Positions 27,501 to 35,780 of a stretch of 64,000 bases of DNA are shown here, piece by piece. Positions within the stretch are counted from its first letter, which is position 1. Each line of letters begins with the position of its first letter. Source of the DNA: JANQMY01 sp965227095. GTDB lineage: Bacteria; Pseudomonadota; Alphaproteobacteria; JANQMY01. Position numbers and translations under genes: made by a program. The DNA is taken from positions 2,046,001-2,110,000 of the forward strand of contig CBDDFL010000001.1 in the NCBI GenBank assembly GCA_965227095.1, given 5' to 3'. The notes beneath the pieces were generated by a model. The model saw only the letters and a list, made by a program, of their open reading frames with translations, was not told where the DNA came from and made no database searches.

Positions 27501-27834
27501 CCTCGCCATGGCCGGGGGCTCCTTTCAAGCATCGCAGTTTGCTGTCTCTTGGCCCACTGGTGAGATGGGGCCAATGGGAATAGAGGGGGGCGTTGCTCTT
27601 GGATTTCGAGACGAGTTGAACCGAATAGAGGACTTGGCAGCGCGCAAGGAGCACTACGAAGAGCTTGTCGCCCACCATTATGAACTCGGGAAGGCGATCA
27701 ATGTCGCCTCTCATTTTGAGATCGACGATGTGATCGACCCCGCCATGTCCCGCGATTGGATATCGAACGCGCTCTCTATGTGGACCTACGAAAAATCCGA
27801 TCGGTCTGCCAAGACCTATATCGATACGTGGTGA
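24526..27834 (+). CDS. Single-chain biotin-dependent acyl-CoA carboxylase (BC-BCCP-CT fusion)
   Basis: 1102 residues. Biotin carboxylase comes first (about 1-450: KILLANRGEIAIRVMRTAQE, GGGGRGMRLV, EVNPRIQVEHTVTEE). A biotin carrier domain follows (about 500-575) with EAMKMEHE; the biotinyl lysine is residue 534. A carboxyltransferase has both beta- and alpha-type halves (about 590-1102: EGGGGRPGDTDTTG, CDTPGIMVGPDAE, GSFQASQFAVSWPTGEMGPM). Separate subunits are usual for acetyl-, propionyl- and methylcrotonyl-CoA carboxylases. This order on one chain of about 1100 residues matches the single-chain long-chain acyl-CoA carboxylases known from mycobacteria and Deinococcus. It would carboxylate the CoA ester made by the ligase 32 bases upstream. 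Confidence 0.93.
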   Translation: MRAPKKILLANRGEIAIRVMRTAQERGISCVAIYAQDDTQALHRYRADESCPLNGTGARAYLDGDDIVGIALDYGCDAIHPGYGFLSESAEFASACEAKGLTFIGPSPDHLALFGNKAKSRALAQKSGVALLPGTLDAVTLKEARDFMTDLPPGARVMLKALAGGGGRGMRLVEDINELEGSFERCQSEARASFGEDRVFVEQYLPRARHIEVQIIGDGKGKVSHLYERECTLQRRNQKVLEIAPSPSLPERLRDKIVAAAIHLAKHTQYRSLGTFEFLVDAGEGVLCEHSPFYFMEVNPRIQVEHTVTEEILGLDLVAAQLDIASGKSLEDIALDQENVPSPRGYAVQARINMEELGRDGTVTPSVGKLTAFDQPSGPGIRHESLGYAGYIVSANYDSLLAKLIVHTQEKCFTKTLRRLYGALCEYRIEGVGTNIGFLLNLLSEKNVSENNVYTSYIAEHIDTLIACDRSAHPRWFSDLAADRVVDAEPKSIEIPPGTEPLFTSMPGVVVSVTVDTGDTVRKGEALAVIEAMKMEHEITAPCHGFIERICIAGGDVVGLDTPILFLTATDQKSEGENAEDVINLDAFRPDLDKVVKRHAFGVDENRPDETARRHRRGRRTARENIADLSDDRPFFEYGPLVVAAQRRRRSIEELIQKTPADGLVAGIASVNGELFDNSNTVVLSYDYSVLAGTQGVQNHRKMDRLLAIAEREKLPVIIFAEGGGGRPGDTDTTGVSGLDCVSFHNFAKLSGKVPLIGIASGRCFAGNAALFGCCDVTIATSDLTLGMGGPAMIEGGGMGRVRSEDIGPVDVQSANGVLDIVVDSDADAVRAAKQYLGFFQGCIKRWSFADQRKLRHLVPESRVRAYDIRKVIETLADINSVQELRSSFGIGMITAFARIEGRPLGLIANNPSVMGGAITSDSADKAARFMQLCNVSGIPLLFLCDTPGIMVGPDAERTGTVRHAARLMVTGANLTVPYFTIITRKAYGLGALAMAGGSFQASQFAVSWPTGEMGPMGIEGGVALGFRDELNRIEDLAARKEHYEELVAHHYELGKAINVASHFEIDDVIDPAMSRDWISNALSMWTYEKSDRSAKTYIDTW

Positions 27835-27929
27835 CGAAATTGCAGCGTTTGATCACGTGTTGTGATGCGGAGCCACTGGAGGGAAATGAATTGGGCATAA
27901 CTGTTTACAAGGCCGGTAAGGAGACTCTT

Positions 27930-29291
27930 TTGAATAAGGAATGGTTTGGGTTCGTGAGAACTTTGTCGAAACAAATCAGCTTAAAGATCGCATTAGTACC
28001 TTTGATTGTTGTTGGGGCCTGTGATGCTGAAAAAACAATCATCAGAGCCAACGAAGGCGCGCTGTCGAACACAGAGAATGTTGAGAACAACATGACACCG
28101 GGCCTCTCTCGGATAGAGGGCGTGTTAAAAGAAGAGATAGAGGCTGGGTTGCGTGCTGGTTTCTCGGTCATGATTGCGAAAGACAATAAGATAGTTTACG
28201 AAAAATCGGTCGGAATGGCGGATCGGGAGAAAAATATTCCGATTTCCGATGAAACTCGTTTTCGGATAGCAAGCATGACCAAGGCGGTAACCACAGTTGC
28301 TGTCATGCAGCTTGTTGAAAGTGGTAAGGTACTACTCAGCGATCCGGTAGCGACCTACATTCCGGCCTTCGCAAATATGCGTGTGGCGACGTCACATACA
28401 GCTAACGCGGACGGGAGCTTCGAAACGGAAGAGCTGAAACGTCCGATAACGGTTCATCACCTTCTCACACATACGGAAGGGCTGGACTATTCGTTTATTC
28501 CATCATCAGATCTTGCCGCGGCGCATTTTGCGAATAATCCCTATGGACACAATGGTGACCTCGCGTCACGTGTAGAGAAATTTTCGTCTTTGCCATTGTT
28601 CGAGCAGCCGGGGGAAAAATATCGATATGGATACGGTACAGACATAGCAGGTCGCGTGGTCGAGATTGCCTCCGGGATGTCTCTAGAGGACTACATGCGG
28701 GAACATATTTTCATGCCGCTGGGCATGACCAACACAGAATTCTTCCTTGATCAGACAGATTTTGAGCGCCTAGCAACAACGTACAGCGTTGATAAGGCCG
28801 GCAATCTGCTGCCAACAGAAGTAGATCCGATCAAACCACCTCCGAATAAGGTGGGGCAGGGGTGGATGTCCGGTGGCGGTGGTTTAATCTCCACCACAAG
28901 GGATTACATGCAGTTCCTTCTTATGCTGTTAAACAAAGGAGAATGGAACGGGGAACGCGTCTTGTCGCCCGCCAGTGTTACCCTGATGCTACAGCGGCAA
29001 GTCGCTGATCATGCCCTTCAGCCCGAACTGCACCCAACGTTAGATTTACCGCGTAGTCCTGGCGCGTCATTGGGCCTTGGTGGGTATGTCATCGAACATC
29101 CAGGCTTGGTTGGAGCGATCCACTCGACAGGCCAATGGGGCTGGGAAGGATATTACGACACGTCATTCTTTATTAGTCCGGCAGACAACTTGGCCGTCAT
29201 TCTGATGGCGCAGCACAGTCCCTGGGAGCGGCCTGAGTCCAGAGCAAAGCAACGCGTAAGGGCGATTGCATATGGAGCCTTGGCGGATTAA
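27930..29291 (+). CDS. Serine beta-lactamase-fold lipoprotein (class C/EstB-like esterase)
   Basis: 453 residues from a TTG at 27930, chosen because AAGGAG lies six bases upstream and a lipoprotein signal (ISLKIALVPLIVVGAC) begins shortly after; longer frames overlap the carboxylase gene. The cysteine in VVGAC fits a lipobox, so the protein is probably anchored in an outer membrane or periplasmic face. The catalytic motif is SMTK in FRIASMTKAVTTV; RYGYGTDI supplies a Y-x-x motif and a GQWGWEG stretch lies where the KTG-like motif is expected. Such proteins are commonly esterases or D-amino peptidases rather than antibiotic-resistance enzymes. It may hydrolyse the incoming substrate outside the inner membrane (inference). 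Confidence 0.85.
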   Translation: MNKEWFGFVRTLSKQISLKIALVPLIVVGACDAEKTIIRANEGALSNTENVENNMTPGLSRIEGVLKEEIEAGLRAGFSVMIAKDNKIVYEKSVGMADREKNIPISDETRFRIASMTKAVTTVAVMQLVESGKVLLSDPVATYIPAFANMRVATSHTANADGSFETEELKRPITVHHLLTHTEGLDYSFIPSSDLAAAHFANNPYGHNGDLASRVEKFSSLPLFEQPGEKYRYGYGTDIAGRVVEIASGMSLEDYMREHIFMPLGMTNTEFFLDQTDFERLATTYSVDKAGNLLPTEVDPIKPPPNKVGQGWMSGGGGLISTTRDYMQFLLMLLNKGEWNGERVLSPASVTLMLQRQVADHALQPELHPTLDLPRSPGASLGLGGYVIEHPGLVGAIHSTGQWGWEGYYDTSFFISPADNLAVILMAQHSPWERPESRAKQRVRAIAYGALAD

Positions 29292-29337
29292 CCGCGTGAC
29301 AATCCTTGAAGACACATAACGATAGAGAGCGTAAAGA

Positions 29338-29664
29338 ATGACGACATTAACAGTTACTGATAATAGCTTTGGGACGGACGTATTGGAAACATCAGGCACC
29401 GTCATCGTGGACTTTTGGGCGGATCACTGCGCACCATGCCATCAAATCGCGCCCATACTTGAACAATTGTCAGATGAATATGCCGGGCGACTAAAGATCG
29501 CGAAGGTGAACATCGATCAGAATGTCACAACAGCAACCCAGTATGGGGTGCGATCAATACCCACACTGATGATATTTCAGAATGGAAGCCTCATCGCAAC
29601 GAAGGTTGGGGCACTGTCGAAACACAAACTTAAAAACTGGATTGACGGGACCGTCGGTCCGTGA
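29338..29664 (+). CDS. Thioredoxin with CAPC active site
   Basis: 108 residues, normal thioredoxin length, no signal peptide. The family pattern is intact: VIVDFWADHCAPCHQIAPIL around the active site, KVNIDQN, and cis-proline motif RSIPTLMIF. The active site is C-A-P-C instead of the canonical C-G-P-C, and the preceding residue is His instead of Trp, which should shift its redox potential. It ends the esterase-ligase-carboxylase-lactamase run, 46 bases after the previous stop. Its partner in this pathway is not evident. Confidence 0.92.
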   Translation: MTTLTVTDNSFGTDVLETSGTVIVDFWADHCAPCHQIAPILEQLSDEYAGRLKIAKVNIDQNVTTATQYGVRSIPTLMIFQNGSLIATKVGALSKHKLKNWIDGTVGP

Positions 29665-30087
29665 AATCGGGGATGAGGCCACCAGAAGAGTATTTGGTCT
29701 CCTAATTTAAAATAAGTTCCTCCCCCTAGGCCTCAAGTCAGTTATAGGTTCTCTAGAACTTGGCTTGGGGTCCTTTTGTTCGCAAAATCCTATGGCAGAA
29801 GGCGGGTTCTACAGACTATTCTCACGACTGGCGAGTGCCACCACATTCAACCTGAGGATTTTGAACGAGGTCATTGGACCGCTGAGGAACCTTGTGATCT
29901 GTCAGATGCTGTTTCCCGGTTGCGTATTTTAGGTCCCATTTTTCGCGGGAAGCTTGTTTTCCAATGCATTTGAGTTTCGATCTGGTGATCCCATCCATTG
30001 CTCGATTGGATTTAACTTATGTGTCATACGGTTTAGAGTTTTTTCGAACGTCTCGAAACTTGGACCTCTCTGGTTTTCCGCGGAGTC
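29665..30087. other. Intergenic region between thioredoxin and the TetR gene
   Basis: About 420 bases between two converging genes. The only sizeable open frame (29776-29973) has no ribosome site, no start context and no recognisable family. I see no clear terminator hairpin with a T-run. Confidence 0.4.
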
Positions 30088-30714
30088 TTAGGTAAGAGAT
30101 ACTTTGGAGCGCGGTTCGGATTTTGCTCTGGAATCTTTTACATAAGCGGTGATCATTTGGATGTACTCGGCTAACATTCCAGCATCGAGATCTCCCCGAG
30201 AAGAACGGTGTCCTAAACCTTCCGCACTCAAAACAATCATGCGTGCCATTCTTTTGATCTGGGCATTCGAACATTTCGGACAAAAGGATCTTAAAAAGTC
30301 GGCCACTGATTGAGTGACCAGTTGATTAAGGTCCTCCAAGGCTGCTTCTAGCCCGTCAATTCTTTCTAGCTGACGGAAAAGTTCAGGGTTAAGATTCACG
30401 TTGCCGCCCCCAATCGTCAGATAGGCCGCTAAATTCTGTTCGAAGGACCGCGAGGGAATGAAATTGAAGTTCGTTAGTTCATCCACCATCCGTTTTTTTT
30501 CGCGTTCTAGAAGCTTCCCGAATATCTCCTGCTTATTGTCAAAGTACTGATAAATCGATCCAACGCTGACACCGGCTCGGTCAGCGATCTTGTTTGTGGT
30601 TGTTGCGTTGCTTCCTTCTGTCTCCAAAACCTGAGCTGCTGCGGTCAAAATTATGTTGATCGTTTCCATCGCGCGATCTTGTTTTGCCTTACGTCTCAAT
30701 GGTTTAGTGGGCAT
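30088..30714 (-). CDS. TetR family transcriptional repressor
   Basis: 208 residues from the ATG at 30714, chosen because AAGG precedes it and because the upstream ATG (30753) lies at the edge of the operator. The N-terminal HTH reads TTNKIADRAGVSVGSIYQYF followed by DNKQEIF, the standard TetR DNA-binding domain; the remaining helices form the ligand pocket. It is transcribed away from the MpaB-type oxygenase gene, with a perfect inverted repeat between them, so it probably represses both itself and the oxygenase until a pathway compound binds. Confidence 0.92.
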   Translation of the reverse strand: MPTKPLRRKAKQDRAMETINIILTAAAQVLETEGSNATTTNKIADRAGVSVGSIYQYFDNKQEIFGKLLEREKKRMVDELTNFNFIPSRSFEQNLAAYLTIGGGNVNLNPELFRQLERIDGLEAALEDLNQLVTQSVADFLRSFCPKCSNAQIKRMARMIVLSAEGLGHRSSRGDLDAGMLAEYIQMITAYVKDSRAKSEPRSKVSLT

Positions 30715-30752
30715 TTTCTGCACCTTTGCGATGGATTGGGAACGCGAGTCCA

Positions 30753-30775
30753 TATATGAGCATTCTGCTCATATA
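30753..30775. promoter_or_regulatory. Perfect palindromic operator in the tetR-oxygenase intergenic region
   Basis: TATATGAGCA-TTC-TGCTCATATA is a 10-3-10 inverted repeat without mismatch. It lies 38 bases upstream of the chosen TetR start and about 110 bases upstream of the oxygenase start. Length and symmetry fit a TetR dimer site; the repressor gene is adjacent. Confidence 0.75.
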
Positions 30776-30883
30776 ATGATGCTGAACAAAAGCCAATAAA
30801 AAGCTCGTCCGCGCCAAACTGGCGACGGTCAGGCAAAGACGATGACGTTCTGGATCGCCAACAAAGCTTTGGGAAGGTGCCTC

Positions 30884-31996
30884 ATGACCATCCATTCACA
30901 GATAAAACTTGAAGCCGACACAGCTGGTGACGAGCAGGATTGGGCGCTCGGGCCTGGAAGCGTCACGTGGAAGATGCTGCGTGATCCTGTGGTTTACATG
31001 CTTGGTCAGATGCGCAACTCAGCGCTGCTTTTGATGCATCCGCCATTTGCAGCCTCTGCGGAACACGACACCTTTACCATCGATCCGGTTTTGAGATTTC
31101 GTCGTGTCGGCATGTATGCCTATTCGGTTACATTCGGTACAAAAGCGGATGCTGAACGGCTTAGTCATATGGTGCGCACACGACACAATCAAGTCGTCGG
31201 TACCGAGCCTATAACGAGGCGGCCTTATCAGTCACATTCGGAATACGAACTCGCACTAACCCATGTGATACAGGCGTCTTCCTATCTCGCGATTTATGAA
31301 GTGATATATGGTGAATTGCCCACGGAAGAACGAGACCAGTACTACCAAGAACAGAAAGTACCATCCGCACAAATTGGCGTGAACCCCGACTATCTGCCGA
31401 ACACCTATGAGGAAGCGGAGTTGTTCCTGGCGCAGGCGCGCAAAAGATTTGCCGTCGGTGAGCGCGGGCGCGAACTGCTTGCAGCCTATGACAACAGCCC
31501 ATACCCGGCCGGTACTTATATGGGCGACTTGCCATATTTCAAAAGAAACTTGGCTCTGTACGCCATGAGAGTAGTTATCGACATGGCGATTGAAACGATC
31601 CACGACGATGACAGACTGATTCTGGCGATTAATCGCCAGCCAAAGCTACGTTCAAGATGGGCCGTTAGAGCTTCCTTGAAGTTTTTTTCCAAGTTTATGC
31701 GCAGCAAAAAAGGTCAGGTCTATTGGGCGGAATATCTTCAGAAGCGAGCCTTTGACATTTTCACCACAGCATTAGAAGCTGAGGACGCGCCAGGATATGA
31801 GCAGCGGAAGAAAGCGTTCAGGGTGCCGGATGCCAAGCAATTCTACCATGAACTTCCGGATCTAAAGAGAAACTGGCCGGGCGATGTTGCTGACTATGCC
31901 GTTGGTCGTGAGGTTGAAGGTGACGTCACGCTGGATGAAACCCCGGCGGTCAATCAAAGGGACCCACACAAGCATCTTCAGCAAGACGCAGCTTAA
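30884..31996 (+). CDS. MpaB/DUF2236 family heme oxygenase-like protein
   Basis: 370 residues using ATG 30884 with GGAAGG six bases upstream. The N-terminal block GPGSVTWKMLRDPVVYMLGQ, followed by LLMHPPFAASAEHDTF and RRVGMYAYSVTFGT, is the hallmark of DUF2236. That family includes fungal MpaB, which oxidatively cleaves a farnesyl side chain, and latex-clearing rubber oxygenases, both b-type heme enzymes. Oxidation or cleavage of a terpenoid-like chain is therefore a fair guess, but the family is broad. The gene is divergent from tetR and ends in a clear terminator, so it is a single-gene unit. Confidence 0.88.
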   Translation: MTIHSQIKLEADTAGDEQDWALGPGSVTWKMLRDPVVYMLGQMRNSALLLMHPPFAASAEHDTFTIDPVLRFRRVGMYAYSVTFGTKADAERLSHMVRTRHNQVVGTEPITRRPYQSHSEYELALTHVIQASSYLAIYEVIYGELPTEERDQYYQEQKVPSAQIGVNPDYLPNTYEEAELFLAQARKRFAVGERGRELLAAYDNSPYPAGTYMGDLPYFKRNLALYAMRVVIDMAIETIHDDDRLILAINRQPKLRSRWAVRASLKFFSKFMRSKKGQVYWAEYLQKRAFDIFTTALEAEDAPGYEQRKKAFRVPDAKQFYHELPDLKRNWPGDVADYAVGREVEGDVTLDETPAVNQRDPHKHLQQDAA

Positions 31997-32025
31997 AACT
32001 ATTCAGCATACAATCGAAAAAATTT

Positions 32026-32053
32026 GGGACCACATCTGGCGGTCCCTTTTTTT
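32026..32053 (+). terminator. Rho-independent terminator of the MpaB-like gene
   Basis: GGGACC - 9-base loop - GGTCCC followed by seven T residues, 30 bases after the stop codon. A textbook intrinsic terminator on the plus strand; it also separates this unit from the convergent P450 gene. Confidence 0.85.
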
Positions 32054-32116
32054 ATGTGAACGTTCCGACTGGAAGGGGTGCTTAGTGTGCTGTTGGCGCT
32101 ATGAAGTCAGATTTTT

Positions 32117-33505
32117 TTACTTATTCCTTTTGGTCGCTCTAACTTTCAAACCGCCTTCCGGATGTATCGACATGCGCACGATTGGATCCGGTAGCTTCCC
32201 GTCAGCCAGATCGAATGTGTACTTTTGATGCGCCATCGTGAGCATCAACGTGCCCTCCATGCGCCCGACGCGTTCGCCAATACAGCGTCGTTGTCCGTAT
32301 CCGAACGAAACGATTGAACACTTCGGTCTGTCTTTCATCGCCTCCTTGGTATGTCTTTCGGGAATGAATTCTTCTGGACTTGGCCACCAGCGAGGATCAC
32401 GGTGTATGGTCCACCCTACAAAGGCGAGAGAAGTGCCTGTGTTTATTGGATATCCGCCGATTTCGGTATCGACCAGAGCTTCTCGTCCGACAAATGAAAA
32501 TGCTGGATAGAGGCGCATGGCTTCATCGAACACCATGCGCGCATACTCAAGTTTATCCAAATCTTGGAAAGTAGGCCGTCTGTCTCCTAATACACTGTCA
32601 ACTTCTTCCAGCAAACGATTACGCTTCTCTGGGTTTGCCGCAAGGAGCGCGAATGCCCAGGTGATTTCAGTGGGTGTGGTTTCTTGCCCGCCGAACAAAA
32701 GAGCCATCACATTATCTCTGAGCTCTTTGTCAGAAAGCGATCGGCCATCGTCTAGTTGGGCAGCCAGCAACACATCCAACATGTCTTCTGGTTCGTCGAT
32801 ACGATTGGCTTTGCGATAGTCGATCAGCTCGTAGACACGTTTGTTTAGTTCTTCAAGGTCTTCAATGCCCTGCCGCTCCTCATCGTTTTGCGGCTCGTAC
32901 GCTGGATTGAGAGAAAGGTAGCGGGCATTCATATAAGTGCAGGCGCTAATGAAGCGCGACAAAATTCCTGGGATCTCGTCACGGTCTAAGCCGCGTGTGA
33001 AAATGGTGCGGATCAACGCGTCAAACACGCCTTCACGGATTTTTTCCTCCATGTCGAACGTGTCGCCACGGCTTGCCAACGCATCTAATTCGCTGACTTC
33101 CTGTTCAATGGCGTCTGCTGTGCGATCGAAATATTGTTTGAGCATTTTGGGTGTGAACATTGGCAGCATGATTTTGTGAAGCTGTTGCCAATAGAGATGA
33201 TCAGGGGTTACCGGAATGCTGTTACCGAGTAATGGTTCATTGAGCATCTGGGTGAGGGAAGCCATGCCATAAGAGCGCATGTCTAAGCGAAGGACTTGTT
33301 CAACGTCTTCAGCATCATGAAGAAAGACCGTTGACGCGTCGCCCATCCCGAGAGCGCTCAATCGCCCATATTTCTCAACGGAGTTTTCAAGGAACATCAA
33401 AGGTCTGGTGGAAAACTCGGTTAGGGCTTCAATGACCTCTTCGCCGCCCGGGCCTGGAATTGTTTGAGTTGAGGGGTGGTCTACCGATGCAGTGGTGTCG
33501 GACAT
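32117..33505 (-). CDS. Cytochrome P450, type A (copy 1)
   Basis: 462 residues. Heme-binding motif SFGYGQRRCIGERVG with the thiolate Cys408, K-helix EAMRLYP (E-x-x-R), and I-helix oxygen-activation motif LLFGGQETTPTEIT are all intact. There is no membrane anchor or reductase domain, so outside redox partners are needed. The R-x-C-I-G form and long C-terminal RMEGTLML region resemble eukaryote-like fatty-acid/terpenoid hydroxylases more than CYP101/CYP107-type enzymes. It is a paralogue of the P450 at 40989-42374. It is divergent from the molybdopterin enzyme gene, sharing a promoter region with A-rich ACGC(A/G)A repeats. Confidence 0.93.
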   Translation of the reverse strand: MSDTTASVDHPSTQTIPGPGGEEVIEALTEFSTRPLMFLENSVEKYGRLSALGMGDASTVFLHDAEDVEQVLRLDMRSYGMASLTQMLNEPLLGNSIPVTPDHLYWQQLHKIMLPMFTPKMLKQYFDRTADAIEQEVSELDALASRGDTFDMEEKIREGVFDALIRTIFTRGLDRDEIPGILSRFISACTYMNARYLSLNPAYEPQNDEERQGIEDLEELNKRVYELIDYRKANRIDEPEDMLDVLLAAQLDDGRSLSDKELRDNVMALLFGGQETTPTEITWAFALLAANPEKRNRLLEEVDSVLGDRRPTFQDLDKLEYARMVFDEAMRLYPAFSFVGREALVDTEIGGYPINTGTSLAFVGWTIHRDPRWWPSPEEFIPERHTKEAMKDRPKCSIVSFGYGQRRCIGERVGRMEGTLMLTMAHQKYTFDLADGKLPDPIVRMSIHPEGGLKVRATKRNK

Positions 33506-33555
33506 TTTGGCGTTCCCTTTTTTCCTCGATATCTCTATTGAAGTATATTAAAAGT

Positions 33556-33597
33556 ACGCGAAACGCAAATAAGCATTTAACAATATCTGAAACGCGT
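33556..33597. promoter_or_regulatory. Putative shared operator (ACGC-repeat) between P450 A1 and the Mo enzyme genes
   Basis: ACGCGAAACGCAAAT (33556-33570) contains two ACGC(G/A)A units spaced by seven bases; a further ACGCGT lies at 33592-33597. Nearly the same double unit, ACGCAAAACGCAAAAT, occurs upstream of the amidohydrolase gene (48351). Related half-sites occur before the regulator/P450 A2, the receptor and the PEP-enzyme genes. A regulator binding site is inferred from recurrence. Confidence 0.45.
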
Positions 33598-33674
33598 TTA
33601 TTATCCGACAAAAAGGACTACAAAAAGCACCCAAGGTGGAGAATGCTATCGGCGTGCGCCTGCGGAGGACCTTG

Positions 33675-35780
33675 ATGACCATAGAGAAAAAGACTTTCTG
33701 TCGGATCTGCGAGCCGGCGTGTGGCCTCGTTGCGACGGTGGATGGTAACGAAGTCAAACTTGCGCCAGATCGTGAGCATCCGGTGCACGGTGGATTTTGT
33801 TGTCACAAGGGACTTTCCTTCGGCGATGTCCATTCTGACCCGGACCGGTTGGATCATCCATTGCGTCGTGCCGAGGACGGTTTTGAAGAAACGACGTGGG
33901 ATGTGGCGATGGACGAGATCGGCACGAAACTCCGTCAGATACTGACCGATCATGGGCCCGACGCTATAGCGACATACTATGGCAATCCCCTTGCGTTTGA
34001 CAGTCGTGCCTTCGCTGCAAATGCGATGTTTGGTGCAAAGCTTGGATCCAAAAAGATGTTCAGCGGGGCAACACAAGACTGTTCGAACAAGTTGGCGTGT
34101 ACGGAACAAGTGTATGGCACGGCTTCCATGCACCCCATACCAGATCTGCAAAACACTGATTATTTTTTGTGTATCGGCTCCAACCCACGCATTTCTCATA
34201 TGTCGTTTATCCACACGACCGACCCCATGAAATTGATTAATAGGATCAAACAGCGCGGCGGAAAAGTACGTTACGTGAACCCGCGAAAGATCGAGTCGGC
34301 GTCAAAATCCGGCGAGGAGGTGTTGCAGATAAGACCAGACACGGACCTCTATTTTCTTGCTGCCGTGATTAATGAAATTCAAGCTCAAGGGTTGTTTGAC
34401 CAATCTGAACTCACAAAACATGCAAAAAACATCGATGGGCTAGTCGCGTTTGTATCTCAATACCCGGCGGAACGTGTGGCAGGCATCACGGGGCTAACTG
34501 TTGAGGACATTCGCCAGGTCGCGGAAGAATTTACGAGAGCGGATAGTGCCGCAGTCTGCATGTCTACCGGCGCCAATATGGGGCGCCAAGGAACGTTGAC
34601 ATATTGGCTCGTCCAAATGTTGTCCCTCGTGACCGGCAATCTTGGCAAAAAGGGGGGCAATCTCTACTCACCTGGTTATTTCCCTCAAGCGCCATTGGGC
34701 GCTATGGGGGAGGAAGTTCCCTATTTTGACAGCCCCTTTGGCCCAATGCGCCATTGTGCAGGTGTGCTGCCAGGTAATCTTTTTGCGGACTATCTGGACA
34801 ATGAAACGTCGCCCACAAAAGCGCTTATCGTGTTTTCGGGAAATCCACTTTTAACAATGTCGGCCGAGCAGTCAGTCCGCGATAAACTTAAAAAACTTGA
34901 GCTGATTGTTTGTGTTGACATTTACAGGAACGCTACCGGCGAGCATGCAGACTATATCCTCCCCGCCGCTGATTGGCTCGAACGGGAAGATATAAACGCT
35001 ACTGGGGCGGGCTTCCAGACTCATCCGTTTGTTCAATACACGGACGCGGTCGTAAAACCGAAAGCCGACCGCAAAGAAGATTGGTGGATTTATGCGCGGC
35101 TAGAACAAGCAATGGGGCTGCCGTCGATACTCGACGAAGATCATGCCGATTCTTGGGGCGCGCTCAACCAAATGTTGGCGGCCAGCGACCTTTCCATTGA
35201 AAAGCTAAAGGCAACACCTGGTGGGGTTGTGACGTTACCATCTCCAAGCGGTTCCGAGGTTTTCGAACTTGGTATTCAGAGTGCCGATAAAAAAATAGAT
35301 TGTTGTCCAGCTGCGTTCGCAGACTCTATTTCACGGGCTGATCGTTTGTTCGCTGAACTCGAAAAAGAGGAACAGGGTATCTTTAAACTGATTACCCGTC
35401 GAACCCTCTATATGCACAATAGTTGGTTACAGAATTTGAAGGGTTTAAAGCGTTCAGCACACGAAACCAACCCGCTATACATGAACCCGGAGGATGCGCA
35501 TGCGGCTGGGCTTGAAGACGGCGACACGGTGCGTGTGTCGAACAGCTATGGTGAAATAGATGCTCAAGTGCGTCTTGATGAGTCATTGAGGCGCCACGTC
35601 GTTGCGATGACACATGGATGGGGCAATCAGCAAACCAATGGCATGTCGATCGCACAATCCTTTCCCGGAGTAAATGTGAATAGATTACTGCCAACCGGCC
35701 CGGGTTCATTTGAACCCATCAGTAATCAGTCATTTATGACCGGCATACCGGTTTTGATTGAATCTACAGGAGAAAAATGA
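33675..35780 (+). CDS. Molybdopterin oxidoreductase with N-terminal [4Fe-4S] domain
   Basis: 701 residues from ATG 33675 with GGAGG upstream. Iron-sulfur ligands are Cys9, Cys12, Cys16 and Cys42 or 43 (FCRICEPACG ... GGFCCHKG). The molybdopterin-bis-MGD domains follow: YGNPLAFDS, CIGSNPRISH, STGANMGRQG, FSGNPLLTMSAEQ. The C-terminal dinucleotide-binding domain is marked by MHNSWLQNL and HGWGNQQTNGMS. No Tat signal is present, so it is cytoplasmic. The group includes formate dehydrogenases, hydroxylases and acetylene hydratase; the reaction here is unknown. It overlaps the next P450 gene by four bases (ATGA), so the two are co-translated. Confidence 0.92.
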   Translation: MTIEKKTFCRICEPACGLVATVDGNEVKLAPDREHPVHGGFCCHKGLSFGDVHSDPDRLDHPLRRAEDGFEETTWDVAMDEIGTKLRQILTDHGPDAIATYYGNPLAFDSRAFAANAMFGAKLGSKKMFSGATQDCSNKLACTEQVYGTASMHPIPDLQNTDYFLCIGSNPRISHMSFIHTTDPMKLINRIKQRGGKVRYVNPRKIESASKSGEEVLQIRPDTDLYFLAAVINEIQAQGLFDQSELTKHAKNIDGLVAFVSQYPAERVAGITGLTVEDIRQVAEEFTRADSAAVCMSTGANMGRQGTLTYWLVQMLSLVTGNLGKKGGNLYSPGYFPQAPLGAMGEEVPYFDSPFGPMRHCAGVLPGNLFADYLDNETSPTKALIVFSGNPLLTMSAEQSVRDKLKKLELIVCVDIYRNATGEHADYILPAADWLEREDINATGAGFQTHPFVQYTDAVVKPKADRKEDWWIYARLEQAMGLPSILDEDHADSWGALNQMLAASDLSIEKLKATPGGVVTLPSPSGSEVFELGIQSADKKIDCCPAAFADSISRADRLFAELEKEEQGIFKLITRRTLYMHNSWLQNLKGLKRSAHETNPLYMNPEDAHAAGLEDGDTVRVSNSYGEIDAQVRLDESLRRHVVAMTHGWGNQQTNGMSIAQSFPGVNVNRLLPTGPGSFEPISNQSFMTGIPVLIESTGEK

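Noticed and set aside
27756..27929. Longer N-terminus for the beta-lactamase-fold protein
   Set aside because: It overlaps the carboxylase 3' end and would bury the lipoprotein signal; TTG 27930 has a strong ribosome site and places the signal at the N-terminus.
27930..29291. Antibiotic-resistance beta-lactamase
   Set aside because: The fold motifs are shared with esterases and peptidases, the protein is a probable lipoprotein in a catabolic run, and nothing points to antibiotic hydrolysis.
29776..29973. Possible small gene after thioredoxin
   Set aside because: No ribosome site, no homology that I recognise and poor start context.
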